From positions 18,718,699 to 18,782,698 of the forward strand of contig NC_044922.1 of the NCBI RefSeq assembly GCF_003576645.1: a stretch of 64,000 bases of DNA, given 5' to 3'. The stretch comes from Ipomoea triloba (taxonomy: Eukaryota > Streptophyta > Magnoliopsida > Solanales > Convolvulaceae). A model generated the notes under the pieces. The model made no database searches, was not told the origin of the DNA, and saw only the letters and a program-made list of their open reading frames with translations. A program made the position numbers and the translations under genes. Position 1 is the stretch's first letter; each line of letters begins with the position of its first letter. Shown here one piece after another: positions 58,020-64,000 of the stretch.

Positions 58020-58215
58020 ATAATAACTATGTTTATATTTCTTATATTTATCTATCCAGTCTTTACTAGTATGTTTATATTTCTTATATTTATCTATCCA
58101 GTCTTTACTAGAATTTTTTAATTTCTTATATTTATCTATCCAGTCTTTACTAGAATTTTTTATTAACTTATATTTATCTATCCAGTCTTTACTAGAATTT
58201 TTTATTAACTTAATA
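58020..58215 (-). repeat. 42-nt tandem repeats in the coat N-terminal region
   Basis: About four to five 14-aa units of the type NSSKDWIDKYKKLK, with K/L/Y/H changes between units. The period again equals 42 nt, as elsewhere in the insert. Confidence 0.85.
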
Positions 58216-58350
58216 TTTTCCTTTTTTAATTCTTCTATTTGTTGTGCTTGTTTTTCTATTTTTAATGACAAAAATTTCTGTATATTCTGTTTTTTCTATA
58301 AATACTTCTCTTTTTTCTTTTTGGTTCATTTTTTCAGTCATTTTAGATTC

Positions 58351-58440
58351 TTATTTTATTGGTTCATACTTGTATCTCTCTTTATCTAATATTTCTTTTC
58401 CATATTTTGCGAGAAAGGTTGCTATACTATTTTCTTCCAT
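58351..58440 (-). CDS. viral mini-ORF, 29 aa
   Basis: An ATG at 58440 follows just after the stop of the 165-aa ORF (58445). It encodes a short peptide beginning MEENSIATFLAKYGKEIL and stops at 58351, 10 bases before the ATG at 58341. Its place in the chain of closely spaced ORFs suggests it may be translated. No homologue is recognised. Confidence 0.35.
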   Translation of the reverse strand: MEENSIATFLAKYGKEILDKERYKYEPIK

Positions 58441-58444
58441 GATT

Positions 58445-58942
58445 CTAAAATTTTCCTCTTTTACTTAATAAAGCTAATTTTTCTATAGTTTGTTTTACGG
58501 GTTCTGTTAATTGAGGTTTCATCTTACTTATATCTATCATAATTGGTTCTTTAGTTCTTCTCCAAGCATCTATAGGTACTATTTCTGGTTTTTCTTCTAA
58601 TTTTTTAAGGTCTATTGTTTCTTTATTTATTCCTGAACTTTCTATTCTCTCTCCTATTTTTTGCTTTTGTTTGTCTTTGTTTTCTAATAAATCTATCTTT
58701 TCTAATATCATTTTAAAAGTTGGAACTTCTGTTATATTCCATAATTTAGTCAATTCTTCTTTTACAATTTCTTGTATATTTAATTCTTGTATTTTACTTT
58801 GTTTTTCTTTGATTTCAGTTAATAATTTTATTATATTTTCAAGTTGTTTTTTTATTACTATCTCATTCCATATTTGATCTATTTTATCACTTAAGTCTAT
58901 CTTATTCATTTTTATATACTCTTTTTCTCCATCCTCCTTCAA
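58445..58942 (-). CDS. viral 165-aa protein, possible virion-associated protein
   Basis: The frame is open and predicted helical in its first half (QLENIIKLLTEIKEKQSKI), with a Pro/Lys-containing C-terminal half. It lies directly before the coat gene, where caulimoviruses carry the coiled-coil virion-associated protein (ORF III). The similarity is in position and composition only. It overlaps the 75-aa ORF by 41 bases. Confidence 0.55.
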   Translation of the reverse strand: MKEDGEKEYIKMNKIDLSDKIDQIWNEIVIKKQLENIIKLLTEIKEKQSKIQELNIQEIVKEELTKLWNITEVPTFKMILEKIDLLENKDKQKQKIGERIESSGINKETIDLKKLEEKPEIVPIDAWRRTKEPIMIDISKMKPQLTEPVKQTIEKLALLSKRGKF

Positions 58943-59129
58943 GTATTATCCATTCTTTTCTTGGTTCCTTTGTTCTTTCTCTTAATATTTTTATTTCATT
59001 TTCTATTTCTTCTTGTTTTGATATATATTCTATGTATTTTAATTGTGAAACTATTAAATTTTCTTCTATTATGCTCTTTATTTGTTTTAATTCTTTTTCC
59101 TTTTTATCTATTTCTTTTGATATATTCAT
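58902..59129 (-). CDS. viral 75-aa coiled-coil protein
   Basis: It starts MNISKEIDKKEKELKQ and is highly charged and helical, ending in an aromatic, basic tail (GGWRKRVYK). Its ATG overlaps the stop of the 210-aa ORF as ATGA (59126-59129). The function is unknown. A partial copy cut by the N is at 60281-60445. Confidence 0.5.
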   Translation of the reverse strand: MNISKEIDKKEKELKQIKSIIEENLIVSQLKYIEYISKQEEIENEIKILRERTKEPRKEWIILEGGWRKRVYKNE

Positions 59130-59758
59130 ATTCTATTTATAAATCTAATTTTTCCTTGATCATTGATTTCAATTCCTTCATTTGTTATTTTATATCTTAT
59201 AGTGCTTAAAAAATCATTTCCTAGTAGCAATTCATAAGGGCTATCATATTCTAGTACTCCTATATTAATATTATATTCTAAATCTTTTATTTTAAATTTT
59301 AAAACTATTGACTTAGTTACTATTATTTCTCTTTCATCATTTGGATAATTATATATTTGAGGTTCAATTGTAATACATTCTTTTTCATTGATCTTACTTA
59401 TATGGACAAAACTATTACTAGTATCCGTAGTTATTACTGTTATTCCCTCTGTTACAATCATTCTATTAAATATTGTTACTTTTATTTTTAATTTATCTAG
59501 TTTTTCATGTTGTTTATTTATTAAATCTAATTTTTTGGGTATAAATTGTCTAATTCCTGATTCCATTGGTCTTGATATAATTTGTTTTTGAAAACTTAGC
59601 TTAGACCCTTCTACTAATGGTATTAATTTTGATATTGGTGTTAGTCTTCTATTTTCAAAATCCATACATATATCTTCTGGTATTGTAATTCTAGAATTGT
59701 GTTTATGTTCTATAGGTTCTAAAATATCCTGGTATAGTTTGGGTACTATTATTTCCAT
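59126..59758 (-). CDS. viral 210-aa protein with retropepsin-like domain, copy 1
   Basis: Same protein as at 60442-61074, described there. This copy is the one followed by the complete 75-aa ORF. Confidence 0.6.
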   Translation of the reverse strand: MEIIVPKLYQDILEPIEHKHNSRITIPEDICMDFENRRLTPISKLIPLVEGSKLSFQKQIISRPMESGIRQFIPKKLDLINKQHEKLDKLKIKVTIFNRMIVTEGITVITTDTSNSFVHISKINEKECITIEPQIYNYPNDEREIIVTKSIVLKFKIKDLEYNINIGVLEYDSPYELLLGNDFLSTIRYKITNEGIEINDQGKIRFINRI

Positions 59759-60279
59759 TTCCTGTTGTTTTCTTATTTTGGTGATTTCCTGTTAAAGCAT
59801 AAATCATTTTTGTTTCTATACTCATTACTTTACTCCCTGGAGGCATATCAATTCCTTGTAATCTATAATATAGAGTTAAGGCTAATTCTTTATGTTCATC
59901 TTCTAACGATATACTAAAATCTGGTTGTACTGTAAATTTTAATTTTTGATAAATTAGATTTCCTCTTACTACTGTTATTAAAGCATCTAATATATTTCCT
60001 CTTATCCTATCATCAGCTATATATATTTCTATAGGTGTATCTACATTTTTCTGAAAATATGCTTTTATAGTGAATTCTATCGCTCCAAAATAAACATTTC
60101 TGTATCTCTTAGCTTCTTTTCTTGATAATTTTGCTAATTCTCTTTTTAATATATCATCTGTTATCAAATTTAATTTTGCCTTTCCATTAATAGTTGTAAT
60201 ATCAATATTATTTTCATGTTTTTGTACTACATATCTTATATCTTTATTTCTATCAAACCATTTAGTTTTAAATATTTTA
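59703..60279 (-). pseudogene. viral movement protein, partial duplicate
   Basis: C-terminal part of the movement protein (readable as a 154-codon frame from 60167), cut by the N at 60280. It is identical to the corresponding part of 61019-61744 and so is likely redundant. Confidence 0.75.
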
Positions 60280-60280
60280 N

Positions 60281-61595
60281 TTCCTTTGTTCTTTCTCTTA
60301 ATATTTTTATTTCATTTTCTATTTCTTCTTGTTTTGATATATATTCTATGTATTTTAATTGTGAAACTATTAAATTTTCTTCTATTATGCTCTTTATTTG
60401 TTTTAATTCTTTTTCCTTTTTATCTATTTCTTTTGATATATTCATATTCTATTTATAAATCTAATTTTTCCTTGATCATTGATTTCAATTCCTTCATTTG
60501 TTATTTTATATCTTATAGTGCTTAAAAAATCATTTCCTAGTAGCAATTCATAAGGGCTATCATATTCTAGTACTCCTATATTAATATTATATTCTAAATC
60601 TTTTATTTTAAATTTTAAAACTATTGACTTAGTTACTATTATTTCTCTTTCATCATTTGGATAATTATATATTTGAGGTTCAATTGTAATACATTCTTTT
60701 TCATTGATCTTACTTATATGGACAAAACTATTACTAGTATCCGTAGTTATTACTGTTATTCCCTCTGTTACAATCATTCTATTAAATATTGTTACTTTTA
60801 TTTTTAATTTATCTAGTTTTTCATGTTGTTTATTTATTAAATCTAATTTTTTGGGTATAAATTGTCTAATTCCTGATTCCATTGGTCTTGATATAATTTG
60901 TTTTTGAAAACTTAGCTTAGACCCTTCTACTAATGGTATTAATTTTGATATTGGTGTTAGTCTTCTATTTTCAAAATCCATACATATATCTTCTGGTATT
61001 GTAATTCTAGAGTTGTGTTTATGTTCTATAGGTTCTAAAATATCCTGGTATAGTTTGGGTACTATTATTTCCATTTCCTGTTGTTTTCTTATTTTGGTGA
61101 TTTCCTGTTAAAGCATAAATCATTTTTGTTTCTATACTCATTACTTTACTCCCTGGAGGCATATCAATTCCTTGTAATCTATAATATAGAGTTAAGGCTA
61201 ATTCTTTATGTTCATCTTCTAACGATATACTAAAATCTGGTTGTACTGTAAATTTTAATTTTTGATAAATTAGATTTCCTCTTACTACTGTTATTAAAGC
61301 ATCTAATATATTTCCTCTTATCCTATCATCAGCTATATATATTTCTATAGGTGTATCTACATTTTTCTGAAAATATGCTTTTATAGTGAATTCTATCGCT
61401 CCAAAATAAACATTTCTGTATCTCTTAGCTTCTTTTCTTGATAATTTTGCTAATTCTCTTTTTAATATATCATCTGTTATCAAATTTAATTTTGCCTTTC
61501 CATTAATAGTTGTAATATCAATATTATTTTCATGTTTTTGTACTACATATCTTATATCTTTATTTCTATCAAACCATTTAGTTTTAAATATTTTA
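60281..61595. repeat. second N-linked duplication in viral insert, copy 2
   Basis: Second copy of 58965-60279. It contains the cut 75-aa ORF, the 210-aa ORF and most of the movement protein gene, the last continuing intact to 61744. Confidence 0.85.
60442..61074 (-). CDS. viral 210-aa protein with a second retropepsin-like domain
   Basis: The frame is intact and overlaps the movement protein by 56 bases. The C-terminal half reads like a retroviral-type aspartic protease: VITTDTSNSFVHI at the place of the D-[ST]-G active site, a middle with IVLKFKIKDLEYNINIGVL, and YELLLGNDFLSTIRYKI, which parallels LLLGNNFL of the true protease in the RT ORF. The active site reads DTS, not DTG/DSG, so catalysis is doubtful. 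In the caulimovirus map this slot is taken by the aphid transmission factor, which it does not resemble. Its role is unknown; a binding-only retropepsin fold is my inference. Confidence 0.6.
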   Translation of the reverse strand: MEIIVPKLYQDILEPIEHKHNSRITIPEDICMDFENRRLTPISKLIPLVEGSKLSFQKQIISRPMESGIRQFIPKKLDLINKQHEKLDKLKIKVTIFNRMIVTEGITVITTDTSNSFVHISKINEKECITIEPQIYNYPNDEREIIVTKSIVLKFKIKDLEYNINIGVLEYDSPYELLLGNDFLSTIRYKITNEGIEINDQGKIRFINRI

Positions 61596-61744
61596 TTAAT
61601 AGTTAATTCTGATCTCTCATTTTTTAACGTTTCATAGACATCTTGTTTAAAGGTTAAGGTTTGTGTTGTTCCACCTTCATAAGTATCCATTTGATAATGT
61701 GTTCCTGATTCTTCCATTATTACCTTTTCTTTTCCCTTATCCAT
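61019..61744 (-). CDS. viral movement protein (30K type)
   Basis: 241 codons, intact. After a variable N-terminal part, the core has LSRKEAKRYRNVYFGAIEFT, TPIEIYIADDRI, a short run of hydrophobics, RGNLIYQKLKFTVQPDFSIS and LYYRLQGIDMPPGSK, as in caulimovirid movement proteins of the 30K superfamily. These form tubules through plasmodesmata. Its ATG overlaps the stop of the 112-aa ORF (ATGGATAA, 61744-61737). It overlaps the 210-aa ORF downstream. Confidence 0.85.
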   Translation of the reverse strand: MDKGKEKVIMEESGTHYQMDTYEGGTTQTLTFKQDVYETLKNERSELTINKIFKTKWFDRNKDIRYVVQKHENNIDITTINGKAKLNLITDDILKRELAKLSRKEAKRYRNVYFGAIEFTIKAYFQKNVDTPIEIYIADDRIRGNILDALITVVRGNLIYQKLKFTVQPDFSISLEDEHKELALTLYYRLQGIDMPPGSKVMSIETKMIYALTGNHQNKKTTGNGNNSTQTIPGYFRTYRT

Positions 61745-62075
61745 AATTTAATTTGTTGATTTGAGAGTAACATTCTTCTATAATTTGTCTATATTCTCTT
61801 ATTTCTCTATCTTTTTGATTTTCTATTCTTAATTTTTCTTCTTTTAGTATTCTTATTTCTACATCCTTTTGTCTAATTTCTTCCTCTTTTACAATTAATC
61901 TATTATTTAAATAATTTATTTGTTGTTGTAGTCTCTTATTTTCTTCTATATATCCTTGTATTTCTTCATCTTTTTGTTTTATGATCTCTACACTTATTCT
62001 ACAGCTTATAATATGTTGGTTAATATCTCTACTATATTGTAAAGGTTTTGCTGCTATATGTTCTAAAGCTTCCAT
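61737..62075 (-). CDS. viral 112-aa coiled-coil protein
   Basis: A long heptad-like region (IEENKRLQQQINYLNNRL, then EEEIRQKDVEIRILKEEKL) follows a short N-terminal part with two cysteines. It begins 3 bases after the stop of the 71-aa ORF. I know of no clear homologue. Small coiled-coil ORFs before the movement protein occur in soymoviruses. Confidence 0.55.
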   Translation of the reverse strand: MEALEHIAAKPLQYSRDINQHIISCRISVEIIKQKDEEIQGYIEENKRLQQQINYLNNRLIVKEEEIRQKDVEIRILKEEKLRIENQKDREIREYRQIIEECYSQINKLNYG

Positions 62076-62078
62076 TTT

Positions 62079-62294
62079 CTAGCAAATATAATACTTATAT
62101 TGTTCATATAATATTTTTAAATATGCTTCTATAGTATTAATATCATTTATACAATCATTTATTTCTATTATTATAAAGAACCAATCTTGTGACTCTTTAT
62201 TAGTGTTTTCTAATATTTCTTGCCAAGCTTTTAATTTTCTTCTCCTATTTTTTAATACTGTTTTCTGTTTTTTAATTTCTCGAAAAATATACAT
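62079..62294 (-). CDS. viral 71-aa leader ORF
   Basis: This is the first ORF after the primer binding site, with its ATG 18 bases downstream of it. The protein is basic at the N terminus (IKKQKTVLKNRRRKLKAW), then acidic and hydrophobic, ending YEQYKYYIC. Its position resembles ORF VII of caulimoviruses. Function unknown. Confidence 0.5.
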   Translation of the reverse strand: MYIFREIKKQKTVLKNRRRKLKAWQEILENTNKESQDWFFIIIEINDCINDINTIEAYLKILYEQYKYYIC

Positions 62295-62312
62295 AATTTC
62301 CTATCTCTTTAA

Positions 62313-62325
62313 GGCTCTGATACCA
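62313..62325 (-). promoter_or_regulatory. tRNA-Met primer binding site
   Basis: TGGTATCAGAGCC on the minus strand is complementary to the 3' end of plant initiator tRNA-Met, the universal primer for minus-strand DNA synthesis in Caulimoviridae. It lies between the 108-aa ORF and the 71-aa ORF and defines the conventional map zero of the viral genome. Copia elements use a similar site, but here it is inside viral sequence. Confidence 0.9.
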
Positions 62326-62384
62326 ATTTCGAGGCGGGAGGCTAGTTAGAATTTGTAGGAGTATAAGGAATTTCTTTTTATGGA

Positions 62385-62711
62385 TTATGTAAATAAATTA
62401 GTTAATATCCTATACTTCATGGTTTCTAACCTTGTAATTTGTATTTCAATAACTTCTATTTGTTGAGAGAATTGATTTATTTGTTCAGTTTCTTCTCTTA
62501 GATTTGCTTCTATCTTTGTAATGTCTGTGTTAGTCTCTTTTATTTCTTGGGAAAAATTATGGATTATTTTGTAATATTTTTCTTGATTCTTGTTGTGTAT
62601 TTCCTTAAGAATTTCATGAGTCCTTTTTATTTCTACTAAGGCTTCTTTATTAATTTTTATTGCTCTATCAAGTGTTTTAATAAGTTTTCCTGCTCTAAAT
62701 TTACTACTCAT
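62385..62711 (-). CDS. viral 108-aa coiled-coil protein after TAV
   Basis: It starts 4 bases after the TAV stop (TAAAATCATG). It has a basic start (FRAGKLIKTLDRAIKINK) and a long helical region (ANLREETEQINQFSQQIEVI). An ORF at this place, between TAV and the primer site, is not part of the standard caulimovirus map. Only about 60 bases separate it from the primer site, so the promoter of the genomic RNA must overlap coding sequence. Confidence 0.5.
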   Translation of the reverse strand: MSSKFRAGKLIKTLDRAIKINKEALVEIKRTHEILKEIHNKNQEKYYKIIHNFSQEIKETNTDITKIEANLREETEQINQFSQQIEVIEIQITRLETMKYRILTNLFT

Positions 62712-62715
62712 GATT

Positions 62716-63014
62716 TTAGTCTGGGTATTCTAAATTCTTGAATCTTGCTGTAATACGTGTTAATACTGCTCTTCTTTGTTCTGCTGCTAGTTTTTCAAGT
62801 TCTACTATCTTTTTATCTAGTTTGTTTAAATTATTTATTGTTTGTTTACATTTATTATAATGATAGTATTTTCCTGTCTTATTTTCACAAAATATATATT
62901 TAGTTCTATGGTAATTACCTACTTGATACCAATCTCTTTTCTCCTACTCTAATTTATTTTTATTATTAATAATTTGATTCCATTCTTTAGTAAAATTATT
63001 AGGACTATTACTAG
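62716..63014 (-). pseudogene. viral TAV-like gene, tail part
   Basis: The frame from the copia junction reads NSPNNFTKEWNQIIN, then a TAG at 62946-62944. It then continues RDWYQVGNYHRTKYIFCENK and a helical end (LDKKIVELEKLAAEQRRAVL) with stop at 62716. It is the C-terminal piece that the gene at 51536-52177 lacks. The two parts sit at opposite ends because the viral circle was opened here. Confidence 0.6.
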
Positions 63015-63350
63015 GAATCTATACGTCTTCTACTATCGATTGCATGTGCACTCCAAATCAAACTATATCACATGGACGTCAAAACAGCATTTCTGAACGT
63101 ATACCTAAATGAAGACTTTTATGTAGCTCAACCCAAAAGATTTGAAGATCCAACTCATCCTGACTACGCATACAAGCTTGACGAAGCACTATACGGACTT
63201 AAACAGGCCCCAAGGGTATGGTATGAAAGGTTGTCTCAATATCTACTCCAACATGACTACAAGAGAGGGGGAGTAAACAAAACATTATTTATCAAAAGGT
63301 CAGATCAACCATTTGGAGGATCGTGTTTCTTATCAAGTTGCAAGGGATGA
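63015..63350 (+). pseudogene. Ty1/copia reverse transcriptase, continuation
   Basis: The reading ESIRLLLSIACALQIKLYHM, then DVKTAFLNVYLNEDFYVAQP and EALYGLKQAPRVWYERLSQY, continues the copia frame interrupted at 51535. After TLFIKR the expected YVDD region is absent, and unrelated codons lead to a stop at 63350. The element was therefore internally deleted as well as split. Confidence 0.9.
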
Positions 63351-64000
63351 AGACCCTACACAGGGTGATGGTGGTACTCCGTCAGGCTCCCCGGTCCACT
63401 AGATTGATGATCACTTTGGCAAATTTTTGTGTCAAAAAAAAAAGGGGGAGATGAATAAAGTTAGGGGGAGCAGCTCTCTTGGGTGTTTTGGCTGCTTATT
63501 TGGTCAGCTCATTATGTTCTGGTTGACTTGAATTTGCCTTATTTGCCTTTAAGTGACTTATGTGTTTTTATATGTGTCTCTATGGCTATATGACTTCTTA
63601 TGTGAAAATATGTTATGTGCTATGTGATGTTATGTGCTATGTGATGTTATGTGTTTTCAACCAGTCCATGATGAGTTAAGGTTTTGGGTTGTGGTTCTGA
63701 GAAAAAGCTTCTGCAGTGGTTTTCATTTGGATGTCTCTTTATCAGATTGATGGTTGGTTATATCAAGTTTGGCTGATACAGTCCCTTATAGTGTCAAACA
63801 GGGTACAACTCTCTTTGGTTGTGACTACAAATCTTCTGGGCACTCCGTCAGCTTCCAGTCCTAACTCTAGATGATCACCTTTGGCAATTCCTTTGTCAAA
63901 AAGGGGGAGTAAATATTAAGGGGGAGCTAAGGGGGAGCTGTTTCTGGTATGGTGTTTTTGGAATTCTTTGAAATATTTTTTGATTATGTATGGTATGGTT
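63351..64000 (+). mobile_element. copia-associated 3' region with duplicated 'gggggag' units
   Basis: Two similar units (about 63365-63480 and 63780-63935) contain 'ctccgtcag.ct.cc', 'tgatcac.tttggcaa.tt..ttgtcaaaaa' and a polypurine run ending aaagggggag. Such purine runs next to the 3' LTR prime plus-strand synthesis in LTR elements, but an LTR border is not visible before the window ends. No protein is encoded. Confidence 0.45.

Larger units (their letters stand above)
56205..58341 (-). pseudogene. viral coat protein, near complete, possible frameshift at start
   Basis: The main frame (58271-56205, about 688 codons) has a coiled-coil, Lys-rich N-terminal part with 14-aa repeats, then an acidic stretch. 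The conserved capsid core follows (RRIHDWNLGMFIALMN, GKVGFWFESITVQFRAQAPS). A very basic segment leads to the CCHC zinc knuckle CWNCNEKGHYANKC and an acidic Ser/Glu tail. This is the usual layout of caulimovirid coat proteins, which package the DNA. The frame has no ATG of its own near its start. An ATG at 58341 opens a neighbouring frame that joins it only through a shift in a T run near 58275. Either the start is non-AUG or a 1-nt error or mutation is present. Confidence 0.8.
58965..60279. repeat. second N-linked duplication in viral insert, copy 1
   Basis: Matches 60281-61595 (offset 1316), separated by the N at 60280. I see one base difference (ctagaattgt here, ctagagttgt in copy 2 near 61013). 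Probably redundant contig ends. Confidence 0.85.
51536..63014 (-). mobile_element. endogenous pararetrovirus (Caulimoviridae), circularly permuted, inside copia
   Basis: On the minus strand it holds a tRNA-Met primer site, movement protein, coat protein with CCHC zinc knuckle, protease-RT-RNase H and a TAV-like gene, plus several small ORFs, in caulimovirus/soymovirus-like order. The break point lies within TAV: its front part is at the left end and its tail at the right end. This implies that a circular or permuted viral DNA was captured. No integrase is present, as expected for this family. Subtracting two N-linked duplications (1816 and 1316 bases) from 11,479 leaves about 8.35 kb, near one genome. 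Stops, a frameshift and a deletion show that the copy is defective. The genus cannot be assigned from sequence reading alone. Confidence 0.9.

Noticed and set aside
58020..58215. CRISPR-like or functional coat repeat
   Set aside because: The repeats are contiguous without spacers and share the 42-nt period of the other suspected assembly stutters.
62313..62325. Primer site of the copia element
   Set aside because: The sequence would suit copia too, but it is embedded between viral ORFs on the viral strand, far from any LTR.

Overview
The window is nuclear DNA from a dicot plant. It is A+T-rich, has multi-exon genes with GT-AG introns, and carries TIR-NBS-LRR (TNL) resistance genes, a class missing from cereals. 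It also holds a plastid ycf2 fragment and many plant-type transposons and MITEs. I cannot name the species; an asterid is only a guess.

Layout. (1) 1-26,000 is a TNL cluster on the minus strand. TNL-1 (1945-6956) is a complete five-exon gene. TNL-2 (16786-26010) is also open from end to end, but needs a 5.1-kb first intron that contains a CACTA transposon and the broken 5' part of another NBS exon. Between and around them lie TNL relics: C-terminal exons, TIR exons, leaders and an LRR exon. A nuclear insertion of plastid ycf2 (14284-15387) is also there. (2) 26,000-41,600 is mostly gene-poor. It holds MITEs, a Helitron, tandem repeats, LINE and gypsy scraps, a UDP-glycosyltransferase fragment and a truncated TNL on the plus strand (34867-35540). 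(3) 41,706-47,005 is TNL-3, whose only visible lesion is a 2-nt deletion in the TIR exon. (4) 47,000-51,100 holds a SINE with a 15-bp target duplication, an LTR-like stretch and a Helitron-like region with small exon-like segments. (5) 51,112-64,000 is a decayed Ty1/copia element. An endogenous caulimovirid (plant pararetrovirus) has inserted into its reverse transcriptase on the opposite strand.

The viral insert (51536-63014) is the most notable object. It is flanked by an exact 18-bp duplication of copia coding sequence. It is circularly permuted, opening inside the transactivator (TAV-like) gene, so that one end carries the front of TAV and the other end its tail. In viral sense the order is tRNA-Met primer site, 71-aa and 112-aa coiled-coil ORFs, movement protein, a 210-aa protein with a second retropepsin-like domain, 75-aa and 165-aa ORFs, coat protein, a 60-aa ORF, protease-RT-RNase H, TAV and a 108-aa ORF. 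Most neighbouring ORFs overlap by a few bases. Several genes carry stops, frameshifts or deletions, so this is a fossil copy.

Assembly warning. Single Ns at 12605, 14283, 55778 and 60280 each sit at the edge of a long, near-identical direct duplication. In the viral insert, several unrelated stretches are stuttered with the same 42-nt period. Both patterns look like assembly artefacts. Without them the viral insert would be about 8.3 kb, close to one caulimovirid genome. The fifth N (27185) is inside a (TA)n run.
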